A stretch of DNA of 64,000 bases from Desulfoferula sp040751985 (GTDB taxonomy: Bacteria > Desulfobacterota > Desulfarculia > Desulfarculales > Desulfarculaceae): the NCBI GenBank assembly GCA_040751985.1, contig JBFMFU010000066.1, positions 1-64,000 on the forward strand. The letters run 5' to 3'. A program made the translations under genes and the position numbers. How positions within the stretch are numbered: the first letter of the stretch is position 1; every line of letters starts with the position of its first letter. This document shows positions 53,051 through 61,040 of this stretch, in pieces. Below the pieces are notes generated by a model. That model saw nothing but the letters and a program-made list of their open reading frames with translations, made no database searches and had not been told where the DNA came from.

Positions 53051-53082
53051 CCCGGGGCCCTTGCGGCCCCGGGCATTTTTTT
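53051..53082 (+). terminator. Intrinsic terminator after porin 1
   Basis: CCCGGGGCC (53051-53059) and GGCCCCGGG (53065-53073) form a perfect 9-bp stem followed by CATTTTTTT. The same stem sequence occurs after porin 2, as expected for a duplicated unit. Confidence 0.9.
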
Positions 53083-53275
53083 GGCCGGCGCATAGACCGT
53101 CAGCTTTTTTAACACCATAAAAAATTTTTGCGTCTTGACGGGATAAGACAAGGGAGGCATCCTGATGATCAGAAGTTGTGAAATAACGCACAACACCCCG
53201 GCCAGGGGAAAGTTGGTTCTCAATCGCATGTGGACCTAACCTGGATCGGCCTGAGTGAGGAAAGGAGAAACTGGC

Positions 53276-54547
53276 ATGAGAAGGCTTATGACGGCCCTGA
53301 TACTGGTCCTGGGCCTAGGCCTGACTACTGCGGGCGTTGCCGGGGCGACCAGCCCGGCCGAACTGGAGGCCCGCATAAAGGCCCTGGAGCAGAGCCTCAA
53401 GCAGCTCAAGGGCCAACTGGAGCAGGTGCGCCAGCAGCAACAGCAGGACCAGGCGGCGGTGGCCGCGGCCAGCAAGGCCAAGCTGCCCGCCTGGGCCGAG
53501 CGCATGACCTTCTTCGGCGACCTGCGCCTGCGCTATGAGCACACCAGCTACGACGACACCATCATCAACGGCAAGAACACGGTCAAGAACGGCCTGGACC
53601 GCTTCCGCCTGCGCCTGCGCTTCGGGGTGCGCAGCCAGATCCACGAGGACGTGGAGCTGGGCATGCGCATGACCGCGGGCAGCGACAGCGACCCCAGCAG
53701 CACCAACCAGACCATGGGCAACTACTTCGGCGAGATCACCACCTGGGGCGTGGATCAGGCCTACCTGAAGTGGACCCCCAGCCTGGTGCCGGCCAAGGCG
53801 GCCACCTTCAGCTTCGGCAAGGTGCCCCAGCCGCTGCTCACCTCCAAGGTGATCTGGGACACGGACGTGGTGCCCGAGGGCGGTTTCTTGACCTGGACCT
53901 TCAACAAGGGCGGCCAGGTGCAGCCCTTCATCACCGGCGCCATGCTGACGGTGCAGCAGAGCGGGGAGTTCAACGACAACATCCTGGCCCCGGTGCTGCA
54001 AGCCGGCGCCCGCGGCAAGCTGGGGGCCTGGCGCTTCGAGGGCGCGGCCGGCTACACGGACTGGAACAAGCTGGGCGACCCCGGCCTGGTGCCGCCCATC
54101 CCCCACGGCAACCCCACCTGGACCAGCGGCGGCGCCACCCGGATGAGCTCCTTCAAGGTCTGGGATGTGTACGCCAAGGCCAGCTTCGCCTTCAGCCCCC
54201 AGGGCAACGTGGGCCTGTGGGGCCACTACCTGCGCAACACCGACGCCACCGGCCCCTATGACGGCAAGGACACCGGCTATGGCGTGGCCGCCTTCGTCAA
54301 CTACGGCAAGTGGAAGTTCGAGGTCTGGTACAAGAACATCGAGGCCAACGCCACTCCGGGCTTCATCGCCGACAGCGACTCCACCTATGTCAACCGCAAG
54401 GGCTGGAGCGTGGACGTGCAGTACAAGATGTGGCAGTACGGCCGCCTGCAGCTGACCTACTACAACACCGAGCCCGAGGACGCCTCCATCAGCGGAGCCA
54501 CCAACAAGTCACAGACCTTCTTCGTCAATACGATCTTCCAGTTCTAA
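53276..54547 (+). CDS. Putative porin with N-terminal coiled-coil (second paralogue)
   Basis: 423 residues from the ATG at 53276 (GGAAAGGAG upstream). It is clearly homologous to the first porin along its length: signal peptide (RRLMTALILVLGLGLTTAGVAG), coiled-coil (LEARIKALEQSLKQLKGQLEQVRQQQQQDQ), RMTFFGDLRLRYEHTSYDDT, NYFGEITTWGVDQAYLKWTP and final FVNTIFQF with C-terminal Phe. The duplication presumably gave two channels of different selectivity. It ends with a terminator that abuts the pstC Pho box. Confidence 0.8.
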   Translation: MRRLMTALILVLGLGLTTAGVAGATSPAELEARIKALEQSLKQLKGQLEQVRQQQQQDQAAVAAASKAKLPAWAERMTFFGDLRLRYEHTSYDDTIINGKNTVKNGLDRFRLRLRFGVRSQIHEDVELGMRMTAGSDSDPSSTNQTMGNYFGEITTWGVDQAYLKWTPSLVPAKAATFSFGKVPQPLLTSKVIWDTDVVPEGGFLTWTFNKGGQVQPFITGAMLTVQQSGEFNDNILAPVLQAGARGKLGAWRFEGAAGYTDWNKLGDPGLVPPIPHGNPTWTSGGATRMSSFKVWDVYAKASFAFSPQGNVGLWGHYLRNTDATGPYDGKDTGYGVAAFVNYGKWKFEVWYKNIEANATPGFIADSDSTYVNRKGWSVDVQYKMWQYGRLQLTYYNTEPEDASISGATNKSQTFFVNTIFQF

Positions 54548-54571
54548 CCAGGACTTAGACGCCAAACCCGG

Positions 54572-54599
54572 CCCGGGGCCCCACGGCCCCGGGTTTTTT
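54572..54599 (+). terminator. Intrinsic terminator after porin 2
   Basis: CCCGGGGCC (54572-54580) pairs with GGCCCCGGG (54585-54593), followed by TTTTTT. The T-run runs directly into the Pho-box-like sequence. Confidence 0.9.
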
Positions 54600-54619
54600 G
54601 TCACCAAGTTGTAACAAAC
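54598..54619 (+). promoter_or_regulatory. Pho-box-like repeats before pstC
   Basis: TTGTCACCAAG and TTGTAACAAAC, two 11-base units in phase, match the unit seen before pstS. They lie about 75 bases before the pstC start, so pstCAB-phoU probably has its own PhoB-dependent promoter. Confidence 0.55.
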
Positions 54620-54693
54620 AAGACACGGCCCTGAAATCTGCCCTGCTTAACCTAGCTTAATAACTGTGTGGCAACCCCTGCGGGCAGGGAAGC

Positions 54694-55665
54694 ATGTTTC
54701 ATCTTTTCAGCGGCGAGGCCGTGGCCCAAAAGGGTCTGGGACGGCTGATGAGCGTAGGCTTTCTGAGCGGACGCAAACGCACCAGCACCGAGCGCGAGGT
54801 GATAATCCGCCGCTTGTTCGTGGCCGCGGGCATGTTCTCGCTGGTGGTCATGGGCCTGATCGTGCTGTTTTTGTTCACCGAGGGCCTGGGCCTGTTCCGC
54901 GAAGTGAGCGTGTTCAGCTTCCTGCTGGGCACCGCCTGGTACCCCACCTACGACCCGCCCGACTTCGGCATCCTGCCCCTGATCGTGGGCTCCGGGGCGG
55001 TCACCCTGATATCCTCGGTCATCGCCGTGCCCCTGGGCGTGGGCACCGCCCTGTACCTGTGCGAGGTGGCCGGCAACCGCACCCGGGAGATACTCAAGCC
55101 GGCGGTGGAGCTACTGGCCAGCCTGCCCTCGGTGGTGCTGGGCTTCGTGGGCATGGTGGTGCTGGCGCCCCTGATGCAGCAGTGGTGGGACATCCCCACC
55201 GGCCTGAACATACTCAACGCTTCTTTGATGCTGGCTCTGATGGCCATCCCCACCATCGCCAGCATCAGCGAGGACGCCCTGCACGCGGTGCCCCGCGAGC
55301 TTAACGAGGCCTCCCTGGCCCTGGGCGCCACCCGCTGGGAGACCCTGACCAGGGTGCAGCTGCCCGGAGCGCTGTCGGGCATCGGCACCGCGGTGATCCT
55401 GGGCATGAGCCGGGCCATGGGCGAGACCATGGTGGTGCTGATGGTGGCCGGCGGCGCGGCCCAGATACCCATCTCCATCTTCGACTCGGTGCGGCCCCTG
55501 CCGGCCAGCATCGCCGCGGAGATGGGCGAGACGCCCTTCGGCAGCGAGCACTACCACGCCCTGTTCGCCATCGGCATCGTGCTGTTCTTGATGACCCTGG
55601 CCTTCAACCTGGTGGCGGCCTGGTTCAGCCGCCGCTTCCAGCAGAAGGGAGCAGCCACCCTGTGA
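54694..55665 (+). CDS. pstC: Phosphate ABC transporter permease PstC
   Basis: 323 residues. The first membrane helix is preceded by a basic stretch (GRKRTSTEREVIIRRLF), and the ABC permease core contains LPLIVGSGAVTLISSVIAVPLGVGTALYLCEVA and the EAA-type loop LNEASLALGATRWETLTRVQLPGALSGI. About six membrane segments. The start at 54694 is used; an in-frame ATG at 54748 is also possible. Its stop overlaps the pstA GTG by 4 bases (GTGA). Confidence 0.92.
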   Translation: MFHLFSGEAVAQKGLGRLMSVGFLSGRKRTSTEREVIIRRLFVAAGMFSLVVMGLIVLFLFTEGLGLFREVSVFSFLLGTAWYPTYDPPDFGILPLIVGSGAVTLISSVIAVPLGVGTALYLCEVAGNRTREILKPAVELLASLPSVVLGFVGMVVLAPLMQQWWDIPTGLNILNASLMLALMAIPTIASISEDALHAVPRELNEASLALGATRWETLTRVQLPGALSGIGTAVILGMSRAMGETMVVLMVAGGAAQIPISIFDSVRPLPASIAAEMGETPFGSEHYHALFAIGIVLFLMTLAFNLVAAWFSRRFQQKGAATL

Positions 55666-56537
55666 GCCAGGACCGGCGCATGCTCTTTTGGCGGCGGGCC
55701 CGCCAGGAGGCGGCCTTCATGGTCTTCCGCCTGACGGTGTTGCTGGTGCTGGGGGCCTTGGGCGGCATCCTGCTCTACGTGCTCATCCACGGCGCCGGCG
55801 CCATAAGCTGGGAGTTCCTGACCGCCGCCCCGCGCGACTCCATGACCAAGGGCGGCATTTTCCCGGCCCTGGTAGGCACCCTCTACCTCACCCTGGGCGC
55901 GGTGGTGGTGGCCCTGCCCTTGGGCGTGGCCGCGGCGGTGTACCTGAGCGAGTACGCCACCGAGGGCCGGGTGCTGCGCCTGGTGCGCCTGGGCATAGCC
56001 AACCTGGCCGGGGTGCCCAGCGTGGTCTTCGGCCTGTTTGGCCTGGCCCTGTTCGTGGGCTACTTCAAGCTGGGCATCAGCCTGGCCGCCGGCTCCCTGA
56101 CCCTGGGGCTGTTGATCCTGCCCACGGTCATCGGCGCGGCCGAGGAGGCGCTCAGGCAGGTGCCGGCCACCTTCCGGGAGGCCTCCCTGGGCCTGGGGGC
56201 CACCCGCTGGCAGACCATCCGCAAGGTGGTGCTGCCCGCGGCGCTGCCCGGCATTCTCACCGGCTCCATCCTGGGCGTGGGCCGGGCGGCGGGGGAGACG
56301 GCGCCCATCATGTTCACCGCCGCCACCTTCTTCACCCTGCACCTGCCCACCTCGCCCCTGGACCAGGTGATGGCCCTGCCGTATCATATTTACGTGTTGG
56401 CCACCGCCGGCACGCACATCGCGCAGACGCGGCCCCTGCAGTACGGCACGGTGCTGGTCTTGATCAGCTTGGTGCTGGGGTTGTGCCTGATCGCCATCAT
56501 CATCCGCAGCCGGATGCGTAGGCACAAGAAATGGTAA
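55662..56537 (+). CDS. pstA: Phosphate ABC transporter permease PstA
   Basis: 291 residues from a GTG overlapping the pstC stop. Hydrophobic start AAFMVFRLTVLLVLGALGGILLYVLIHGAG, the substrate-gate loop FLTAAPRDSMTKGGIFPALVGTLYLTLGAV and the EAA-type loop FREASLGLGATRWQTIRKVVLPAALPGI identify PstA. It pairs with PstC in the inner membrane. Its stop overlaps the pstB start by 7 bases. Confidence 0.93.
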   Translation: MSQDRRMLFWRRARQEAAFMVFRLTVLLVLGALGGILLYVLIHGAGAISWEFLTAAPRDSMTKGGIFPALVGTLYLTLGAVVVALPLGVAAAVYLSEYATEGRVLRLVRLGIANLAGVPSVVFGLFGLALFVGYFKLGISLAAGSLTLGLLILPTVIGAAEEALRQVPATFREASLGLGATRWQTIRKVVLPAALPGILTGSILGVGRAAGETAPIMFTAATFFTLHLPTSPLDQVMALPYHIYVLATAGTHIAQTRPLQYGTVLVLISLVLGLCLIAIIIRSRMRRHKKW

Positions 56538-57352
56538 TAGCAGCCGACAACCGCAGCTCTCTGGCCGAGCAGGCGCCGGTCTCCCCGGCGGACGATTCCC
56601 AGGCCATCATCCAGGTGCGGGAGCTGAACTTTTTCTACGGCGATGTGCAGGCCCTGAGCGACATCAACCTGGACATCTCGCGCAACCAGGTGACCGCCCT
56701 CATCGGCCCCTCGGGCTGCGGCAAGTCCACCTTCCTGCGCCTTCTCAATCGCATGAACGAGCTGATCCCCGGCACCCGCGTGCACGGCCAGGTGTTGTTC
56801 GAGGGGGTGGACCTCTACGGCCCGGGCGTGGACCCGGTGGAGGTGCGCCGGCGGGTGGGCATGGTCTTCCAGAAGCCCAACCCCTTCCCCAAGACCATCT
56901 ACAACAACGTGGCCTACGGGCCGCGTCTCTACGGCCTCAAGGAGCGCCGCCGCCTGGACGAGGTGGTGGAGCGCTCCCTGCGCGCGGCGGCGCTGTGGGA
57001 TGAGGTCAAGGACATCCTGCACACCTCGGCCCTGGGCCTGTCCGGCGGCCAGCAGCAGCGGCTGTGCATCGCCCGGGCGGTGGCCATGGAGCCGGAGGTG
57101 CTCTTGATGGACGAGCCCACCAGCGCCCTGGACCCTCTGGCCACCAGCCGCATCGAGGAGCTGGTGACCGAGCTCAAGCGACGCTACACCGTGGTCATCG
57201 TCACCCACAACATGCAGCAAGCCGCCCGCGTAAGCGACGTGACCGCTTTTTTCTACCTGGGCCGCCTGGTGGAGGTGGGCCCCACCGAGACGATCTTCAC
57301 CAAACCCCGGGAGAAGCAGACCGAGCACTACATCACCGGACGCTTCGGCTAG
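56531..57352 (+). CDS. pstB: Phosphate ABC transporter ATPase PstB
   Basis: 273 residues with Walker A GPSGCGKSTFLRLLNRMNEL, the signature LSGGQQQRLCIARAVA and Walker B VLLMDEPTSALDP; the H-loop is VTHNMQQAARVSD. FFYGDVQALSDINLDI is the usual PstB start. The N-terminal extension (VIAADNRSSLAEQAPVSPADDSQAII) is about 25 residues longer than common. It energises PstCA, and lies 18 bases before phoU. Confidence 0.95.
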   Translation: MVIAADNRSSLAEQAPVSPADDSQAIIQVRELNFFYGDVQALSDINLDISRNQVTALIGPSGCGKSTFLRLLNRMNELIPGTRVHGQVLFEGVDLYGPGVDPVEVRRRVGMVFQKPNPFPKTIYNNVAYGPRLYGLKERRRLDEVVERSLRAAALWDEVKDILHTSALGLSGGQQQRLCIARAVAMEPEVLLMDEPTSALDPLATSRIEELVTELKRRYTVVIVTHNMQQAARVSDVTAFFYLGRLVEVGPTETIFTKPREKQTEHYITGRFG

Positions 57353-57370
57353 GCGGAGAAGCCAAGATAG

Positions 57371-58054
57371 ATGCCTGGACAATCGCACTTTCAACGTCAG
57401 ATGCAGCAGGTCAAGCAGGACCTGCTCAAGATGGCCAGCCTGGTGGAGCGCGCGGTGTACGAGGCCACCGAGGCTCTGGCCCGCCTGGACACCGAGATGG
57501 CCGACCGGGTCATCACCGGCGACCGGCGCATCGATCTGATGCAGAACGAGATCGAGGAGCGTTGCATCACCCTCTTGGCCACCCAGCAGCCGGTGGCCGT
57601 GGACTTGCGCTTCCTCTCGGCGGTGATCAAGATCACCGGCCACGTGGAGCGCATCGGCGACCAGGCGGTGAACCTCTGCGACCGGGTCAAATCCATGGCC
57701 AAGCTGGGCGGCGGCGACCTGCCGCCGGTGCTGCTCTTGATGTGCAAGATCGCCCGGGAGATGAACAAGGAGAGCCTGGACGCCTTTGCCCACCAGAACG
57801 TGACCCTGGCCACGGCGGTGTGGCGGCGCGACGACGAGCTGGACGAGTTCAACCACGACTTCCTGGAAGAGATGATCCAGGCCATGAGCTGCGAGGAGCG
57901 CTACCTGCGCCGCGGGGTGGACCTGATCCTGTGCAGCCGCCACCTGGAGCGCATCGGCGATGAGTGCACCAACATCGCCGAGGAGGTGGTCTACCTGGTG
58001 GAGGGCCGGGTCATCCGCCACGCCGGCGAGGAGGTGGCGGTGGGGCCCCTGTAG
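57371..58054 (+). CDS. phoU: Phosphate signalling protein PhoU
   Basis: 227 residues, two similar three-helix bundles: MASLVERAVYEATEALARLDTEMADRVITGDRRIDLMQNEIEERCITLLATQQPVAVDLRFL, ERIGDQAVNLCDR, and the second repeat ending CSRHLERIGDECTNIAEEVVYLVEG, where the E(R/D)xxD metal motifs sit. PhoU connects Pst to a PhoR-type kinase and represses the Pho response in high phosphate. Last gene of pstCAB-phoU. Confidence 0.95.
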   Translation: MPGQSHFQRQMQQVKQDLLKMASLVERAVYEATEALARLDTEMADRVITGDRRIDLMQNEIEERCITLLATQQPVAVDLRFLSAVIKITGHVERIGDQAVNLCDRVKSMAKLGGGDLPPVLLLMCKIAREMNKESLDAFAHQNVTLATAVWRRDDELDEFNHDFLEEMIQAMSCEERYLRRGVDLILCSRHLERIGDECTNIAEEVVYLVEGRVIRHAGEEVAVGPL

Positions 58055-58083
58055 GCCGCCGCGCCCCTAAAATCCAAGAATTT

Positions 58084-58122
58084 GGCCCCGCCGGCCGCCA
58101 AGGGCCGCGCGGGGTCTTTTTT
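58084..58122 (+). terminator. Intrinsic terminator after phoU
   Basis: A long GC stem, with outer CCCCGC (58086-58091) pairing with GCGGGG (58109-58114) and inner GGCC with GGCC, is followed by TCTTTTTT. Confidence 0.85.
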
Positions 58123-58197
58123 ATGAAAAGACGCTCTAGCCGGGCGCCGATGACAGGCGTAAAATTTTTTACAAGTTCCCTAACCGAGGATGTAGAT

Positions 58198-58626
58198 ATG
58201 TCCGGCAAGGCACGCGAGATTCTGCGCTGGTCCCTGGTGGCCGGCGCTGCCTATTTCCTGCTCACCGCCGTGTCGCCCCTCTTAGGGCTGCGCCTGCCCC
58301 TGGCCTTCAGCGGCCAGCTCGGCCAGCCCCTGGCCCACCAGGGCGCCCTGCTGTCGCTGATCAACCTGGCCTGGGCCCTGGCCCTGCTGGCCGTCCTGGG
58401 CACCCTGGGCAGCCCCCGGCAGCCGGTGCTGCGCTACGTGCTGCTGGGCGGGGCGGCCTCGGTGGTGGCCATGAGCCTGGGCAACGTGGCCCTGGCCGCC
58501 GGCCCGGCCGTTCCCGGCCTGGAGCTGGCCCGGCAGTGGCCTCCGCTGCTGCTCTTGGCCGCCTACCTGGTCTGGCTGGGCTACCTGCGCCGGCGGCTGC
58601 TGGCCCAGCCCGCGCGCCGGCCCTGA
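58198..58626 (+). CDS. Small polytopic membrane protein, unknown function
   Basis: 142 residues from the ATG at 58198 (GAGGATG upstream). Four hydrophobic segments: SLVAGAAYFLLTAVSPLLGL, GALLSLINLAWALALLAVLGTL, VLLGGAASVVAMSLGNVALAAG and WPPLLLLAAYLVWLGYLRR. It is preceded by an A+T-rich leader after the phoU terminator. No named family. Confidence 0.55.
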   Translation: MSGKAREILRWSLVAGAAYFLLTAVSPLLGLRLPLAFSGQLGQPLAHQGALLSLINLAWALALLAVLGTLGSPRQPVLRYVLLGGAASVVAMSLGNVALAAGPAVPGLELARQWPPLLLLAAYLVWLGYLRRRLLAQPARRP

Positions 58627-58645
58627 GGCCCCGGCGCTTCACCCA

Positions 58646-58678
58646 AGCTTCATCCTTTCTTAACATTTATGTAACTTA
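58646..58678 (+). promoter_or_regulatory. Weak 11-base periodic repeats (possible Pho-box-like site)
   Basis: AGCTTCATCCT, TTCTTAACATT and TATGTAACTTA are three consecutive 11-mers with TCAT/TAAC/GTAAC at the same positions. The pattern is weaker than at pstS and pstC. It lies about 60 bases before the small gene at 58738. Confidence 0.25.
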
Positions 58679-58705
58679 GACTGATTAATCTCTTATCCAG
58701 ATAAG

Positions 58706-58721
58706 GCCCGCTGCGGCGGGC
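58706..58721 (+). promoter_or_regulatory. Leader hairpin identical to the one before pstS
   Basis: GCCCGCTGCGGCGGGC, 16 of 16 bases identical to 50703-50718, placed just before the Shine-Dalgarno of the 58738 gene. Confidence 0.4.
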
Positions 58722-58737
58722 ACCTGGAGAGAGATAT

Positions 58738-58950
58738 ATGGGCCGTCTAGGTTTGCAACCCATCTTCTTGCTGCTCTTGACCGTGCTCTGGGTCTGGGGC
58801 CTGGGCGTCTTCAGCCGCCGCCGCCTGCGCCGCCTCAGCGCCCTGGGCCAGCCGGCCGAGGTGCTGCGCGACTGGCAGGTGCAGCTGGTCCTCAAGGGCG
58901 GCGGCCTGCTGCTACTGGCCCTCTTAACCCTGCTGCTGCTGCGCGCCTGA
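58738..58950 (+). CDS. Small two-helix membrane protein
   Basis: 70 residues with two hydrophobic helices, GLQPIFLLLLTVLWVWGLGVF and LVLKGGGLLLLALLTLLLLRA, separated by a basic RRRLRRL loop. Ribosome-binding site GGAGAGAG 8 bases upstream. Short, but composition and spacing suggest a real gene. Confidence 0.5.
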   Translation: MGRLGLQPIFLLLLTVLWVWGLGVFSRRRLRRLSALGQPAEVLRDWQVQLVLKGGGLLLLALLTLLLLRA

Positions 58951-58984
58951 ACCCTAAAGGGCCCCGCCCGGCCGCGCCCGGCGG

Positions 58985-59041
58985 CTTTGGTTGCCGTAAT
59001 AAGGCGTATTACTTATACTGAAGTAGCGCTGGCAACCAAAG
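58985..59041 (+). promoter_or_regulatory. Promoter with operator palindromes for the RHH-metal transporter operon
   Basis: TTGCCG (58991-58996) and TATACT (59014-59019) are 17 bases apart. The spacer contains the perfect palindrome GTAATA-N5-TATTAC (58996-59012). An outer 11-bp inverted repeat, CTTTGGTTGCC (58985-58995) and GGCAACCAAAG (59031-59041), brackets both boxes. The start codon follows 20 bases later. This is the layout of an autorepressed operator. Confidence 0.65.
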
Positions 59042-59060
59042 TCACGGAGCAGGCAACCCC

Positions 59061-59342
59061 ATGAAAAAAGACCGACCCGAAGTGGTCAGCTTCAAGGCCG
59101 ACCCGGCCCTGGTCAAGGCCATGGAGGGCATCAAGAACCGCTCGGAGTTCATCCGCGCGGCCATCCTGGCCGCCCTGGACGGGGTCTGCCCCCTGTGCCA
59201 GGGCACCGGCATCCTCACCCCGGCCCAGCGGCAGCACTGGGAGGCCTTCGCCCAGCACCACCGGGTGGACCGCTGCTCCACCTGCCACGCCACCCACCTG
59301 GTCTGCCTGGAGTCCGGGGCGGCTCCCCACCAGGAACATTAG
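59061..59342 (+). CDS. Ribbon-helix-helix (CopG-like) regulator with C-terminal Cys-rich tail
   Basis: 93 residues. The N-terminal part PEVVSFKADPALVKAMEGIKNRSEFIRAAILAALDG is a ribbon-helix-helix DNA-binding domain (beta strand, two helices). The tail has CPLCQGTG and CSTCHATHLVC with several His (QHWEAFAQHHRV), a probable metal site of Cys/His type. It lies 16 bases before the ABC ATPase gene and downstream of a palindromic operator, so it is probably the metal-responsive repressor of the transporter. It is shorter than NikR (about 130 residues) and lacks the ACT-like domain. Confidence 0.7.
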   Translation: MKKDRPEVVSFKADPALVKAMEGIKNRSEFIRAAILAALDGVCPLCQGTGILTPAQRQHWEAFAQHHRVDRCSTCHATHLVCLESGAAPHQEH

Positions 59343-59358
59343 CGGCGGGGAGGCGACC

Positions 59359-60111
59359 ATGGCCCTCATCGAACTGGAGCGAGTCAGCTTCGCCTACAAC
59401 GGCCGTCCGGTGCTGAGCGAGGTCAGCCTGGAGGTGCTCGCCAGCCAGTTCCTGGCCCTGGTGGGCCCCAACGGCGGGGGCAAGACCACCCTCCTAAAGC
59501 TGATCCTGGGCCTGCTGACGCCCCAGCAGGGGCGGGTGCGGGTCTTCGGCCAGCCGCCGGCCAAGGCCCGCGGCCGCATGGGCTACCTGCCCCAGCACAC
59601 CTACCTGGACCCCAGCTTTCCGGTGACGGTGCTGGAGGTGGTGCTCATGGGCCGGCTGGGCCCTCGGGCCGGGCTGGGGCTGTGGCCGCGGCGGGACCGC
59701 CAGGCGGCCCTGGCCGCCCTGGAGCAGGTGCAGGCGGCCGAGCTGGCCGGTCGGGGCTTCGCCGAGCTGTCCGGCGGCCAGCGCCAGCGGGTGCTCATCG
59801 CCCGGGCCCTGGCCGCGGGGCCGGAGCTGCTGCTCCTTGACGAGCCCACCGCCGGCGTGGACCCCCGCGGCGAGGAGGACGTGCTGGGCCTCTTGGCGGC
59901 TCTGCAGCCGCGGGTGACGGTGCTCTTGGTCACCCACGACCTGCACTTCGTCTCGGCCTACGTGAACCAGGTGGCCTGCGTGAACCGGCGGGTGGTGCTG
60001 CACCCCACTCAGGAGGTGGACGACCAACTCATCGCCGACCTCTACGGCCGGCCCATGCGCATGGTGCGCCACGACCGGCACCTAGAGGGCGGGGAGTGCA
60101 ACCATGGCTGA
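59359..60111 (+). CDS. Metal ABC transporter ATPase, ZnuC/MntB-like
   Basis: 250 residues. Walker A GPNGGGKTTLLKLILGLL, signature LSGGQRQRVLIARALAAGP, Walker B LLLLDEPTAGVDPRG and H-loop VTHDL. The C-terminal QVACVNRRVVLHPTQEVDDQLIADLYG is typical of the zinc/manganese family. Overlaps the permease start by 8 bases. Metal specificity is not readable. Confidence 0.88.
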   Translation: MALIELERVSFAYNGRPVLSEVSLEVLASQFLALVGPNGGGKTTLLKLILGLLTPQQGRVRVFGQPPAKARGRMGYLPQHTYLDPSFPVTVLEVVLMGRLGPRAGLGLWPRRDRQAALAALEQVQAAELAGRGFAELSGGQRQRVLIARALAAGPELLLLDEPTAGVDPRGEEDVLGLLAALQPRVTVLLVTHDLHFVSAYVNQVACVNRRVVLHPTQEVDDQLIADLYGRPMRMVRHDRHLEGGECNHG

Positions 60112-60946
60112 GTTCCTGGCCGCCCTGAGCCAGCACGCCTTTTTGCAGCAGGCGCTACTGGCCGGCCTGTTGGCCAGCCTGGCCTGCGGGGTGATGGGCG
60201 CCTACGTGGTGGTGCGGCGCATCAGCTACCTGGCCGGGGCCATCGCCCACAGCGTGCTGGGGGGCATGGGCCTGGCCCGCTACCTGGCCGTGACCCAGGG
60301 CTGGAGCTGGCTGCACCCCTTGTACGGGGCGGTGGCCGCCGCCCTGGCCGCGGCGCTGGTGGTGGGGCTGGTGACGCTCAAGGCCCGCCAGCGCGAGGAC
60401 GCCATCATCGGCGCCATCTGGGCGGTAGGCATGGCCGTGGGCGTGCTGTTCATCGCCGCCACGCCGGGCTATGACGTGGAGCTAATGAGCTACCTGTTCG
60501 GCAACATCCTCATGGTCACCCCGGCCAACCTCTGGCTCATGCTGGGCCTGGACCTGGTGGCCCTGGCCGTGGCCCTGGTGTTCCACAACCAGCTCCTGGC
60601 CGTGTGCTTCGACGAGGAGTTCGCCCGCCTGCGCGGGGTCAACGCCGACCTGTACTTCCTGCTGCTGTTGGTCCTCACCGCCCTGACCGTGGTGCTCCTG
60701 TCCACGGTGGTGGGCATCATCCTGGTCATCGCCCTTCTTACTCTGCCCGCGGCCATCGCGGCCAACTATGCCCGCCGCCTGTGGCAGATCATGGCCCTGG
60801 CGGTGCTGATCAGCATGGCCTTCACCACCGGCGGCCTGGCCCTGAGCTACGGCCCGGACCTGCCGGCCGGGGCGGTGATCATCGTGCTGGCCGGGGCGGC
60901 CTATTTGCTGGTGAGCGCCGGGCGCTGGCTGTTCCGGCGGGCCTGA
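60104..60946 (+). CDS. Metal ABC transporter permease, ZnuB-like
   Basis: 280 residues with about eight membrane segments. The family marks are FLQQALLAGLLASLACGVMGAYVVVRRISYLAGAIAHSVLGGMGLARYL and FARLRGVNADLYFLLLLVLTALTVVLLSTVVGIILVIALLTLPAAIA (the EAA-like coupling region). No substrate-binding gene is next to it; it may be elsewhere. Third gene of the RHH-ATPase-permease operon. Confidence 0.88.
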   Translation: MAEFLAALSQHAFLQQALLAGLLASLACGVMGAYVVVRRISYLAGAIAHSVLGGMGLARYLAVTQGWSWLHPLYGAVAAALAAALVVGLVTLKARQREDAIIGAIWAVGMAVGVLFIAATPGYDVELMSYLFGNILMVTPANLWLMLGLDLVALAVALVFHNQLLAVCFDEEFARLRGVNADLYFLLLLVLTALTVVLLSTVVGIILVIALLTLPAAIAANYARRLWQIMALAVLISMAFTTGGLALSYGPDLPAGAVIIVLAGAAYLLVSAGRWLFRRA

Positions 60947-61040
60947 GGCAGCCGGCCGCGCGTGTACGGCGTCCGGCTCCTATGGTAGACTTTGCCCCGG
61001 CAAACCACCCCCTGACCACGCCGCAAGGAGGAGCTGCGCC

